In this document: in pieces, positions 52,201 through 64,000 of the stretch
How positions within the stretch are numbered: the first letter of the stretch is position 1
How the letters are laid out: every line of letters begins with the position of its first letter
NCBI GenBank assembly: GCA_013397695.1
Contig: VYZI01000256.1
Span: 74,147 to 138,146 of the forward strand
Direction of reading: 5' to 3'
Length of the DNA stretch: 64,000 nt
Origin: Centropus unirufus
Taxonomy: Eukaryota; Chordata; Aves; Cuculiformes; Centropidae
Made by a program: the position numbers and the translations under genes
Notes under the pieces: generated by a model
What the model was told of the DNA's origin: nothing
Database searches by the model: none
The model's input: only the letters and a program-made list of their open reading frames with translations

Positions 52201-55054
52201 GAATAGATACATTTCTACAATAAAATTTTAACTATCTGATTGATAAGAAAGAAATAAATGCATCCAGATTGCTTAATGTAATAGGAAAGAGGATTAAAAC
52301 CAGTTACCACAACATTTTCCTGATCAGTCTAGAAACATAGGTCACCTTTTAAAGTCTGGTGCTTCTTGCATTATCCGGCTCTTTTACCCCAACATAAGGT
52401 TTAGAAGTTGGCCATAGGACTCACTACGCAGATGGTCCACTGGGGTCAGGGAACTAAATCCATATATCACATAGAGCTGACAGGTCATGTCAGCTGGACT
52501 TTGAAGGTGTTGCTGTTATTCTGGTTCTTTTATGCTAGAAAAGCATCTGGATATGACCACCCGGCTCCTTTTCTTGGCATGTTTGAACCTTATACATGAA
52601 AAGAAACCACTAGCAAAGACTATGGCAGAACAGCAAACTTCATTTTGCATCCTTGGTAGCCTGCAGTCAGCAAAGAAGAAATCCAATACCAGCCAAGCTG
52701 GTACAAAGCTAAGAAAAAGAACCAAAAGAGAATTTGCCATTTCCAGTGATCTTAGTTACCCAGCAAACCACCTCCTGCTCACAGCAGAAAGCACGAGCTT
52801 CTGCTGGCTTTATTCTCCCACTGCTATTCTCTGAGCACCAGGAGATCACAACTTACCAAGTCTTTTGTGGAGCCAGGATTCTGCTTCTCCCTGATGATAT
52901 TTACTCAGTACCTTTCACAAATGCTCAAGGACAAAGATGAAGTGCTAAGGAACTTCAGGAAGCCTGACTGCCATTTCACTCCCTACACGCACCCTCATCC
53001 CCGAATATCCGCTCTCTGCACGTCTCCACCAGCTGCCTTTCCAGCACTTAAAGGGCATGGAAGTTTGACACATTTGGCCCTTTCAGTACTGAAAATGTCT
53101 GCTTCTGTCATCCATCTCCCGTGTGTCACGGGGTAGAGCTCATGCATGAGTATGTTCCTACTGTATTCTTGCCTTGAACTGGTAAGACACACGTTGCTGA
53201 TCCAAGTCCTCAGCCAAAAGATAACTCGACTGGGGACCAGAGGTGGAATCAGACCGTAAGCAGAAGCTCCTTGGTCCTCCTGCATAGTCCTTTCTCTCGA
53301 ACCATACTGCTTACCTCGATGCTCAGGAGTTAAAATGCAGGAAACCCCAGCAGAGAAGGGATCAGGCCCTACAGGCTGGTTTCACTTGTTACTATTCACT
53401 TATTATTTGTTCCTGATCTCCCTTCAGTTCCCACGCAGTTTTTGAAGTACCCATCACCCCATAGAAAAAGCTTAAAATGAACAATGGATTCATGGTGAAT
53501 GAGTTTCAGTAACTCCGTTCACCTCGCTTGAGCCCTTGGGGTGAGAAAGTTAAGTGCTACTGTACAAGCTCAAGTGACTGCTCACCATTTCCTTAATATT
53601 TCATCTCTTTGTATTTTATAGTTTGCCTTCTGAGCTAATGTTTATTTTTTCAGAGCATGGTTATTGTGGTAAACTGATATCGGGCTAGCAGGGTGGGAAA
53701 TAAGGTTTCAGTGCATTCATCTCCTGTACTTCAACACTTCATTCAGGAAGGCAAGGTGGACAAAGAGTCAATATAAGAGCATTTTTCTCTTTAAGGACAA
53801 CACCCTCTTGCTAGTGCAGTGATGACATCCCTAGAAGCAGGAACCCACTCACCCCAGCAGCATTTCTGTTTAAACTAAGGAATGGATAGTGCTGAGAGGC
53901 ATTATGAGCCGTCTTAAAAAGCAGGAAGAGGTAATGTTCTTGAGATTGAGCCTCCTGATATCAGTGGAATGGCAGTGATTTACCCCAGCTCAAACTTGAC
54001 ACAGCCCATTCACCTGACCTGAGAGGCCTGGCAGCCTGAGCAGGTTTGGGGATTTTTTCTCTTCTTTTTTGGCATCATCCTGTTCCCTACTATTTCTGAA
54101 TACCTTCCATTGTCCCTCCTTGATGCTTATTGAGTCTCCCTCACCAGTTATTTGCTATAGCAGGAATGATTTAGATTCCTGAATTTTTTTAATGGGATGA
54201 TATCACTTTGTCCTCATTTCTGCATGAGCATCCTTTGGGCACACCAACATCCACTGCTGTTGCCTGAGTATTTGAGCACTAAGATCTCCAGGAACATGCT
54301 TCTTTTCTTTTTTTCTCATCTTACTCACACCCTTAAGCAGGTTTTACATTACCCCCATAAGTGTTGTTAGAGAAAATAAAGGGTTTTCTGATGTCGGAAC
54401 AGTCTAGGCCCCATTTGCATGTCTGTAGAACTCTGCTACCCGAAGGTGTACAAGAAAAATCTCCTTTTACTTTTGCAGTTGAGGAAGGCAGATGGTTTTT
54501 ATGGCTAATATAACTCTCCAAGAATGTTTTCCATTCTGGTCTTGCTGACTAATCTTTCTTCTTCTACAGTTTTAATCTTGCTTAAGGAATAAATGTGTGA
54601 GATTGTGTTAGAAAAGCCAATCCCTTGCTCAGGCTCTAGCTGGGAAGCAATGCGATTTCCCCTTTGTACAAGCTCTTTGCAAACGTGATTGTTTCTCCAG
54701 TGTCAAATTCCATGGAGTTTAGCAGCTGAATGGGTACAAAATTTGACATGGTCAGAAACGTGTGCTTATAAAAACTTATTATCGTTGAATAGCTGCTGCA
54801 TTCTTGGTGCACTCATGTGCAAACCGTGCTCTGAGATAGCTGGCTGGCCTCATTAGCACACACGCACAGACACCAAAGAAGCCTGGCTTGCGCTCCCATC
54901 CTCCTCCCAAATACTGTTCTGACTGTTCCCTTGCTTCACGTGGGGAGGAGATGCGTGAGGATGGCGTGGAGCACGCCAGCACCCTGTATACAACAGCTGT
55001 CCTCAGTTAACCTTAGAGTTGGCCGAGGCAGTTAAATGCCAGAGCTCCTCAGCC

Positions 55055-55125
55055 AAGGCAAGCTCTGGGGAGTCAGGCAGCCCTGGGGGTTAGAACCCAT
55101 GTGCCAGGGGTTACAGCCATCTCAA
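55055..55125 (+). repeat. Possible MIR SINE relic, 5' part
   Basis: GCTCTGGGGAGTCAGGCAGC followed by CCTGGGGGTTAGAACCCA resembles the MIR or AmnSINE stretch with CTCTGGAGTCAGACTGCCTG and GGGTTCGAATCCC. No downstream MIR core was found, so the call rests on about 45 bases. Confidence 0.4.
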
Positions 55126-58100
55126 TGCTGAACCGAGAACAAGGCTGGGCAGACGCACCAAGTCTCATCACCTTCCAGCTGCTATTGCTGTGGCCTGCTA
55201 GAAGGTTCTGGGGAGCACCAGCTCCCAGGTAGTTTCAGATGCTCCACCAGGCTGGTAAAAACCAGCTGGATGCCAAACACAAAGCGTGCAGCGCAGCCAG
55301 AGACACACCTAAGTGGCCGAGGTGCAAGTCATACAAAACCAGGCGAGGAATGGTGAAATGTGTAACCAAGTGCCAGTTGTCCAGCCTCAGGTCTCAGCTG
55401 CAGGCCTCTTTGGGATAGGGATGCCTGCATCGCTCTTATGCACGTGTGCGGTGCCAGTGCAAAGGGAGCCCACGGGGGTGACTCCAGCCCAGAGTCAATG
55501 GCTTACACTGGCACGGAAGTACAGGGCTGGTGAGCATACAGCAGCTGTAAGAAAAGCTGCTTTGCTCTCACAAGCTGCTTGATGGACAAGGCTCTACACA
55601 ACCAAAACCTCTTTCCCTGGATTAGTGCTACCCCTAGATCTAGGGACAAATCCCAGAAGTTATTTGGAATACTTGAAATGACAAGGGTTTGGCAGCCAGG
55701 GCTGTGGAGAAAGGTTAGGCACTAATCTTGAGCACACAGTGTCTCCTTCTTGGCCTTATGCAGTCCTTCACAACATTCTGCTCAGAGCTGAGCTTGGGCC
55801 GCAGGAACTTCTGCTCTCCCATGGAGGTCCCCTTGCCAGTCCTGGGGATGATGGCCATCAGCAGAGCAACCTCACAGTGCTCTTTTCCCCCTTCTCTCTC
55901 CACTGCAGTATTCACAGGAAAAAGGCTGCAATACCTCCTCTGGAAAGACGCCAAGGGTGGGAGCTCTTGGACATGCATAAATAAGAGCAGTAGCCAACAG
56001 AGAACTTGAAAGAGACAGTCAGATCTTTAAGGATACGCAGTCCTACAGCTAATGAGCAGGGAAGTCTCCCTAGATACTCAGTGTTCCTGCAAATCCAGCT
56101 CTCATATACTTTATTTTAAATATCGCTCATCAATTTTTCTAATGCTCATGTGACTTAGGTGGTTAAGATCAATTGGTGACATGCTCATAGTGGAAACATT
56201 TTCAAAACACACTGATTCTGAGAATAAATTCATTTAAAAGAAGACAGCCTGAAGGTCTCTCTTTTTTAAAACAGGAAGGTTCAATTGTTCAGTTTCGATT
56301 AAACTGTCATTATTTGATTTCATTTTAGTAGTTGGAGTTAATTCTGGGAATTGTCATTACTAAAACTGTTATTGAAACAAATCATCTGGATCAAGGGAAA
56401 ATATTGTTTTAACATTCAGTGATCTGAAAAATCCATTTTTCACTCAGCTCCGGTTCCCAATAGTAATAAAGAAAGAGAAATATCTTTCTCCCTTACCTCC
56501 CCTGCAGGTTTTTGGCAGCTCTGTTTACTGGCAATGCAATACAGGGACAAGCATTAAATCTGGCCAGTGTTACACAGAGAGTCAAAGGTAGCTTTGAATG
56601 ATGATGATACAGAAATAAAGTAATGAATGTGCATCAGACAGGAAAGTGCTGCTAAAAATGCCTTTCACACACGAGGACTGAAATAGGAGCACAGTAGTTA
56701 TCTTGCCAAGCGTGCCTTGACAACACCACACTGTTTACAGCCAAAAGGTATAGAGAGCTGGGCATAAAACAGCATGTCTTTGTTTCCCTGACTCAGCATA
56801 TAGGAAGAGAGAACAGGACACACACCTTTGCTCTGGTGCGTGCCCAGAAGATGCACTCTGGGCAGTCAGAGATGTAGAAAGCAACCACCTTTAGGTTCGA
56901 CAACACTAAGGTACAAAGAGCGTAGGCTTTTGCTAGCATTAATTTCCCCGTGCAGCAACAAAATCTCTGTTGACTTTGAATAAAGGAATGTGGAAAGAAT
57001 ATTTTTCTAAGCAATCTGGTTTTTCTACACCTGTGGCTCCTCTAAGACTTCACACAACAGATGCTATGGCCACCTTTAAGAAGTATGAGAAACCCCAGAG
57101 AGAGGTGACTAGATTCACCAGTTTGGCTCAGGAAGAGGCTGTACAATAGCTGCAACTCTATTCAACTCACCCAGTCCTGTACACAGGCAACAAGGCCCTT
57201 TGGGGATGTTTAACATCGTTTTGCACATCCCACTACCTATCACATCCTCTCCATCAGGCTGCCGTAGTCTCCCAAAATGCATTTACACACTGGTGTTATT
57301 GTCAGACATTTTCGTGGGTGCACCTGAAGGGAAAATTGCAAACCGCTGCTGCTTGATAAAAGACAAAAATAGTAACTCTTGTGTTAAGTGCTGAGTGTAG
57401 GGATCTCTGTCCACAGGTGTTCAATTGCAAACATGTCTAAGTATTACAGAAGGTGACATTGACCGTGTTGCACCAAACAAGACATTTCCAGCCCTTGGCT
57501 TCCATCAGCCAGAGTGGATAATGGCTACCAGTGTAGAATATTTTTCTCAGCAGCACACAGCATATTCAGCCCAAGTGTAGATCAATAACTATTTATCCTG
57601 TGAATATTATTATTTATCAACATCCTCTGATCCTGAGGACAGTCCTCATGTGATATCAGCCTTTACTTTCAAACCCTGGGCCACACAGCAGAGATAAGAG
57701 CACCATTCCACAAGCACTGGTAACTGAAAATATTAAAAGTTAGTTTCCCCTTAAAGTGAGCAGTACCTGAGCTTCACAAGTGCAAGGATAACAAAGGATC
57801 CGTTCTCTTGTGTCCTTGACCTGCTGACCAGCCCTCCTTCATAAGCTGCCATGGATCAAGGGGCCCATAAAACATTTTTTGTTTTCCATTGGAAAAATGT
57901 GTCAGTAGCTACAGATGAAATGAACTGGTATTTCTTGCAAGCAGAAATATGAAGCTCATAGAGAAAAAAAACCCAGCTCTTTGTATAAAAGTCACCCCTA
58001 GTTGTGAATGATTCTGTGTTTTGGGATTCTCCTGCTGACACCTCTCCCTGGAGTAACACAAGCAATGTTACGTAACAAACCCAAGTCTACATTTGCCAGC

Positions 58101-61100
58101 CAGTATTACTTTTCCTGACTGTCACTCCCTCTCCTTTTATTAATTCTATACAGCCTTTAGCCACAGGCCTTGTATCTCATTGGCTCGTGATGGCCTCCCC
58201 ATGATGCTGTGCTCAGAAGGGATATTGGGAGCTCTAAGAGGAGCAGGAGACCACCCCGTGCTGGTGCACAGTGCCAGCTCTTGATGCGTTTATGAAGGTG
58301 TCGGAGAACTGCTGACCTGAAACTTCCTCTAGTTCCTGTCTCAGCAGCTACTATTGCTCAGCACAGGGTGATTCCAATGCATCCCTCTTGCTCCTGCACT
58401 CAAGAGGAAGAAGAGTAACAGCGTGGATTGGTGGATATAATTGCAAAGCCCTGTACAAGATGCGTTTCAATGCACCACAATTGCATTAGAAATAGGAAAT
58501 GCATAGGAATGATATCCAGGGATATCACCATATCCACCCCTTTATGAAAATTCAGCCTCACTACATGAATTTTTCTAGAAATTCAATGTATCCCTTATAC
58601 TATTAATAAAAGGTCTTACAGGAGGATTCTGGCAAGTTTCAGTTCTGTTTCCTCCGAATTCAAAGGTGATGAGGAATACCATTTATTGGTTGTATGAAAT
58701 CTGAACTGCTCCCACATGCAAGCAGAGCTTTCCTTTGAAAGATGTATTTTGACAAGTGGAGCATTGTTATTTTGCTGTAGCGTGATCCAGAGTGGCAAGT
58801 ACAAGGCTGCTTCCACATGCAGGTTAAATATAGTCAGTAGTGCTGAACTCCATAATGCAGGAATAAAAGAATAATTTAAAAGGGCTGAAACTTTTAACTT
58901 AGACATTTTTAAAGCAGAATATTTCAGGTTTTTTTCATTTCAAAGTTTACCTGCATTTATTTTACCGAGTTGAATAAGACTTTTTGGTTCAACACAAACC
59001 CCTAATCCTGCCTGTTCTTTTTGTCTTGCTGCAAGTTTGATTCAGAGTCCACAAAACCAAGTCCCTTTATACAGTCCACCAAAGCAAGTATATTTCATAG
59101 TTCTATGTCCTCTAAGCTTTCCATGTGTTAAAAGCTGGTTTTCATGCTGCAGTCAATATGCTGCAACTGAATAAAACCTATAAGCCCAAGTGAGCAGACA
59201 AACTCCTGACACCAGCAGCTCCAAATGCGCACCTTTTCCTGCACTGCCCCAGCCCAGCAACAGGCACATACATACAAAGGGAAAAGGAATGTCAACGTGC
59301 CCAGGCCAGCAGAATTCGTCCTCTGGTCTCTTCCTGTCCAGGCTCTTTGTGCCTCCAGCTTTTTTGTTCCTGGCCGCTGTTGGTTTTGGCAAAAGCAGTA
59401 ATCCCACTGAGAACTTACAGACCTCCTGTCCTATTCCAAACCTAACATCAAGCAGCAAAATAATCACCCACCTCTTTGTCAGTTGGAATTTCCACCAGTG
59501 CCTGAGGGATGGAGGAAACCGGAGAGCACACTACAATCCAGCAGGTAATATTTCTGATCATAATTAATGCTTTCTTTAGCAGTACAACAGAACCTTTGCA
59601 GATCTTTGTGGATCCTTGGAAGAGCTCCATTTACGCCTCTCCAGGCCATATTTTGCTGTGAAAACCTTATTACATAGCAGAAGCATTAACAGATTCCCAG
59701 TGAAATAAGAAAAGATGCATTATCCTAAAGATTTGGAGAAGAGGGGGGGAAAGTTAAGAAAGGCACACCCGGTTTTCCTTTCATTCCATGTGATTATGTT
59801 GTGATAATGCCCTCTACAGACCTGTCCATCACTTGTGGGCTCAGGTCAGAGAAGTTCTCTGACCCGACCAGCTGGGTGACACAAGCTGAACAATGACAAA
59901 TTCAGCTGCAGTGGATCTTGCCAGAAGGATCCCAGAGCTGCCTGTTGAGCAGCTATGAAACAACTGGACTTTCCTTTTCTTCATTTTTTTTTTTCTTGGT
60001 TTTGGATTTTGTTTTTCTCCCTTTGTTTTAGATAGGACTTTGCAGGGATATAAGCAGAGTTTGGAAAGGCAGAGCATCTCCCGTGCAGAGAGGTGTCTTT
60101 CTAACATTGGTTTCCTTACCTAGCTCCCACATTACCCACTTTTAGAACATATATTCATTCATACTTTGAACTACTTCACTAAAGCTCTGCTCTGGCACAA
60201 TAACCTTGCCTGGCAGATTCCTAGGTGATGCTACTGTAGGTGGCCAATGATGTCCCATGGTTGCAGGGAGCCAAAAACACTGGCACGCAGATTCACGTCT
60301 ATCGAAGTAATTTGTGCCCTTTAGGTCATTTGTGAATGCCACAGCCATGGGCATGATGGGAGATAATGCTTTTATTGGAAACAGCAGGATGCTAGCACCT
60401 TTGAATACCCTGAAGAAAAGCAGACTTAGTTCTGAGTGCTGGAGACTCAGTGAATAACCAAAGGCATTCAAGTGAGTATTCTGTTTGGCCTACAATTGGT
60501 CACCAGAAGTAGAACTGCAGATTACAACCCCCCGTGAATTAGAAAGAGGGTTTAAAACCAAGATGACTGGAGGCATCAACCAGTCTTCAACCAGCACAAA
60601 CTGTGTGTTGTCACCATCAGAATGTTATACGTGTGTCACATCAATATTGGATTTTTGTATTTACTCCTTTTCCCCTCATTCTCATGTCTCTTTTCTGTGC
60701 TAATGGCCAGTTCTCTCTCACTGATTTAAGCCCAAACCAGTTATGTTTTCCCTTTCAGTTCTACATTCCAACATGTCTTCTGACTCATCTCAAAAGCAGG
60801 GATTATTTTCATCTGGCACTTTGTGGGATTACAAACAATAAGCACCCTTAGCTCACACATACACATACATATATAAATACAACCACTTCACTGCAGGCAC
60901 TGCCATCTGCCACCAAAGCACCTCACAGCAACTAACTGCAACCCTTAGCTGCTCTAAAACAAGAATCAAGATGATAGTGCTGGTGTTGGAATGCTTGAGA
61001 ACTTGGCTCATGAAACCACATTTTTTCCCAGTACAGTACGTCGCCAACTGACCTTCTTTAATATCTCATCGCCAAAGCCAGAACATCTCACAGAGCAGCA

Positions 61101-63745
61101 CTATCACACCCTCTCTACCTCAAATTCTGATGGGTCACTGGTTCAGCACTGGCTCAGAGGGAGCAGGGCTATGGACTGAACCCTTTTGTGTCATTTCTCA
61201 TTGCATTTCAAGTCTTCCATCCGAGGCGTGACACAGTCCAACCTGTTAATCTAATGAGAGCTGACAAGATCACAGCCTGAGAATACTAAAACATGCAGAA
61301 CCATAGATGCTCACCCTGGTTCTCTTCAGCTCCAACTAGCAGAGGAACCTTTTGTTTTAGCAGCCGATGAGACTCACAGGAAGGCATAGAGACACAGAGT
61401 CACTCGAGCACTTACTTTTATTTCTGCTCCCTCCTTTCTCCTAACCTCCAGCTTCTCTTGATGTGCCGGTGGCCCACTATTGATTTCCATTTAGACATTG
61501 ATGTAAGCCATGGAAAGATCATGTCAGTGGCAGCCAGAGAAACCTCTAAATGCAGACCATTGTTAACATATGGTGATTGATTAAATAATATCCAGTCTTA
61601 CGGAAAGCACAGATTAAGGTTCTACCTAAACATTATTCTGTATACCACCAGTTTCTCAGAAAACCATTATCTATACAAGTTTTTCAACTCAGCAGCACCT
61701 CTCTACGGTCTTGCTGCATTTCAGCGCTGGCCACGGGGAAATTGAGACTGAAGCACTTCCACCTCTTGTGTCTGATATTTACAGTTGCCTACCCCAGAGG
61801 ACTGAACTGTGTCTTCGTCTTAGACTTAGTGCAGGTCACAAAGAGAAATCAGACTGCAGATGATTCCCTAGCATTGCTGAAAACACCACAGAAAAACAAA
61901 GTTATGATATGCCAGGGGAGAGTGATTCTCAGACCTACCCCTCCGTGAACAGGTTAATACTTAAGCGTTGCCTGGTGGGCCAATATCGGTCATTGAATCA
62001 GAAACAGACTTGGGAAGAAGCACAGGGACTCCCTTTCCCAAATTAGAAGGAACTGTTAAGAAGTCGAAAGTGTGACGTTTTCTGGTTCAGGAGTTGTGTT
62101 GCTGTGAGAAGTCCCTGCAGAACAGGACAGAAGAAGGCATGGGCCCCTGGGCCAAACCCAATTGCCATTGAATAAAGCAAGAGCAGGAAGAGGGCCTTGG
62201 GCTGGAAAAAGGGCTCTCTTTGCAGTTTTGGGAAAGGATAGATGAGAATACCACCACTCCCCTGTGCCTGTGGCTGCCTCTCTGGGCTGACAAAAAGGGT
62301 AAGTTGCCCCTGATGAAGCTGTGATGGAAACCTAATCCTCACAACAATAGCCCAGTGCTACAGTCCAGGCATGAGAGAAAGTGAGGATCCCTTCTCAGGG
62401 TGTTTGTTTCTACATCAGTCTTTTGTTGTGTCTTTCCCCCTCACCCACCTCCTTCCCTGCTTGGTTATTCTGGCGTTAGTTTGCACAGGCTGTTTGCAGG
62501 GACAGGACAAAAACAAAGGGCCACTTGGAAAGCCAGTAGAAACCTCTTAGCTTGAAATCAGAAATGTGCAGAATCCCAAAAGAACAAAAACGTTTGAACT
62601 CGCCTCCCCAAAAGTGTTGTACTCATTGACTCACAAGCAAGGGGAACAGTGGTAGTAATTTAACCTAGGGAAGAGTGCCAACAACTTATTTAATTGCAGA
62701 ATTTGTGCCAGCAGCCCCACAATACAACTATTAATACAAGTCTGCAGTACAAGCCTAATTCTACTAACCTTTCACTGTTGGTCTTACAGTCAGGTCAGTG
62801 GCAGCATCCCTTCCGTGCTGACACTGTTCAACAAACACTGGGGACTGCTTTTAAGCAAACATGAAATGGAGCAGGACAGGACAGGACGGGGTGGGGGGAT
62901 CACTGATAAAAGGAAGATGCCCTCCACCACCCTGCCCCTCACTGTCCCAATGTTTTGCATGTCTCTCCCCATTTCAAGCTTCTCTCTTGAAACTGGAAAT
63001 GCATCTTTCTATGTATTTGCTCCTGGAAAAGAGCCAGACCTTTGGTCTGGATTACATCAGCTCATTTCCCAGTTTCTATGAGTCTGCATTTAAGAAATGT
63101 AGATCTCTCTGAGCCCACTGGCAAGAATGGTCATTAATCAATGTATAAAAACATGAGGTCTGACATTAGGGCCCATTCCATTTCTTTAAGGGAAGCATTT
63201 CTTCAAACAATGCGTATTTTTACAGATAAATAAAGAATCAGCAATAGTGGATCCAGCACTACTGCAGAATTTCAAGGATTGTATTATTCCAGCAATTATG
63301 TGCCATTGTAAACATCTTGAAATCCAATACTAAATAATGCATAAACTCCAGGCATTGTCATTGTTACACAAGGAAGTAAATTCCCTGGTGCCTTTGCAGC
63401 CTCGCTCTTGCTTCATTCATCACCCATTGCTGTATTTGGATTTTTTTATAATTACACCTTGTGACTGTATTGCAACTATCAGTTCTGAATGCATGGAAGC
63501 AGATACTTTTGGTTACACTCATAAACAGCAGCGGGGCCATGGTTTTTCAACTGTCACCTGCTGGAATTGCCCTGACAGAGAAAATGAATGCTAATTACAA
63601 GCCAAACAGAATCCAAGAGAAATACCTCCATCTGACTACAGTTAATGCTCTTTATCAGGAAGTCAGTGGTTCTCCATAGGCATTAGGAAATTTTCTGCAA
63701 CCTGTAGTGGACCATGTGCTCGTTCAATTTATGTGAAACAAACAC
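55126..63745. other. Intronic sequence without recognised genes
   Basis: No exon was recognised. Notable simple sequence includes a T-rich run at 59977-60030, short alternating CA/TA sequence at 60858-60882, and a GGACA repeat running into GGGGTGGGGGG at 62872-62898. Confidence 0.55.
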
Positions 63746-63929
63746 CTCTTGCCACAGCACAGATCGTCCTCAGGATCCTGGAGACCCTTCTGGGCTCCTG
63801 CCTCCCCATGAAACTGTTTCCGCTTGGTACATTTTGAAACAGATCTGTTTGCCATTTCTTTGACAAATACTTCTGCAATACTTTCATCTCCATTGTTAAT
63901 GTGAATCAACGCTTGACCTTTATCCTTGC
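63746..63929 (-). other. Unassigned open segment with a good splice acceptor
   Basis: On the minus strand GGCTTTTTTTCTTATTAAAG forms a convincing polypyrimidine tract and acceptor. It is followed by an open frame reading KDKGQALIHINNGDESIAEV, FVKEMANRSVSKCTKRKQ and onward to about 63727. A possible but weak donor (AAGAG|GTGTTT) would end an exon at 63746. The charged, hydrophobic-alternating start has a faint look of a Tudor or SNase-like segment, but I cannot assign it and would not expect such a gene inside SHROOM3. It could be an unrecognised exon, a pseudogene fragment or chance. Confidence 0.2.
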
Positions 63930-64000
63930 CTTTAATAAGAAAAAAAGCCATGAAAACCCTTAGAAGTAACAGCAAATGTGAAGATCTGGCATGTTTTCAA

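Larger units (their letters stand above)
45326..55054. other. Intronic sequence without recognised genes
   Basis: Holds the weak CpG patch at 47.1 kb and the paired TATCAAGRGATA copies at 49.2 kb. AT-rich blocks with homeodomain-type TAATTAAT and AATTA cores occur around 50885-50912 (CATAATTAATGAATTATG). No exon was recognised. Confidence 0.55.
35013..64000 (-). other. SHROOM3: Partial intron upstream of the PDZ exon
   Basis: This is inferred to be intron because an acceptor sits at its left edge and the missing first part of the PDZ domain (with the PWGF-type loop and the GG strand) was looked for on the minus strand and not found. The intron is at least 29 kb. Long 5' introns are usual for SHROOM3 in other vertebrates. 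It holds MIR relics, one striking inverted repeat, a weak CpG patch and one unassigned open frame near its right end. Confidence 0.7.

Noticed and set aside
59977..60032. T-rich run ending in TTTTAG on the + strand, like a splice acceptor
   Set aside because: It is on the strand opposite to the gene, and the sequence after it does not code for anything recognisable.
61728..61800. Possible further MIR relic (GGGGAAATTGAGACTGAAGCA)
   Set aside because: Only about 20 bases match the core and the flanks do not follow the consensus order.
1..64000. Bacterial operons, phage, CRISPR arrays, tRNA or rRNA genes
   Set aside because: No regularly spaced direct repeats, no cloverleaf or rRNA blocks seen, and the composition, splice sites and CR1/MIR repeats show vertebrate nuclear DNA.
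1..64000. Endogenous retrovirus or LTR element
   Set aside because: No paired terminal repeats, primer-binding site or gag/pol blocks were seen; the only retroelement protein remnant is the CR1 reverse-transcriptase end.

Overview
This is vertebrate nuclear DNA, most likely from a bird. The window is almost entirely non-coding. It carries pieces of CR1 LINE retrotransposon in the form typical of bird (and other sauropsid) genomes: 5'-truncated copies ending in the CR1 3' tail. Recognisable young repeats are sparse, a few worn MIR-like SINE relics are present, and there are no operons, phage or bacterial features. The many open frames of 60-230 codons are what random intronic sequence gives; none except those noted below resembles a protein I can name.

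The one secure protein-coding feature is a 155-base exon on the minus strand at 34858-35012. It has a polypyrimidine tract and CAG acceptor on its upstream side and a CAG|GTAGGC donor on its downstream side. It encodes the C-terminal two thirds of a PDZ domain of the Shroom family, with SHROOM3 the best fit. The window is therefore read as the interior of a SHROOM3 gene transcribed right to left. The part right of 35012 belongs to the intron before this exon; the exon with the first part of the PDZ domain was not found and must lie beyond 64000. The part left of 34858 is the following intron, with the large central exon further left than base 1.

Layout (+ coordinates): 1-34857, downstream intron, with a MIR relic near 1.3 kb, CR1 3' ends at 3.3 and 10.9 kb, a 0.63-kb antisense CR1 with reverse-transcriptase remnants at 12.5-13.1 kb, a near-complete MIR relic at 14.3-14.5 kb, a (CAGA)n microsatellite at 21.7 kb, and two CpG-rich islands at 22.5 and 26.5-26.8 kb. 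34858-35012, the PDZ exon. 35013-64000, upstream intron, with MIR relics at 38.1, 45.2 and 55.1 kb, a 26-base near-perfect inverted repeat at 40.3 kb, a weak CpG-rich patch at 47.1 kb, and an unassigned open frame with a good splice acceptor at 63.75-63.93 kb.

The most interesting reading is about isoforms. Shroom3 is known to have a long form with the PDZ domain and a short form without it. The PDZ exon is 155 bases, not a multiple of three, so skipping it would break the frame. A PDZ-less form is more simply made from an internal promoter in the downstream intron. The two CpG islands lie exactly there, and the one at 26.5 kb has a consensus minus-strand splice donor at its downstream edge. 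That link is inference. I found no evidence of a novel biological system in this window.
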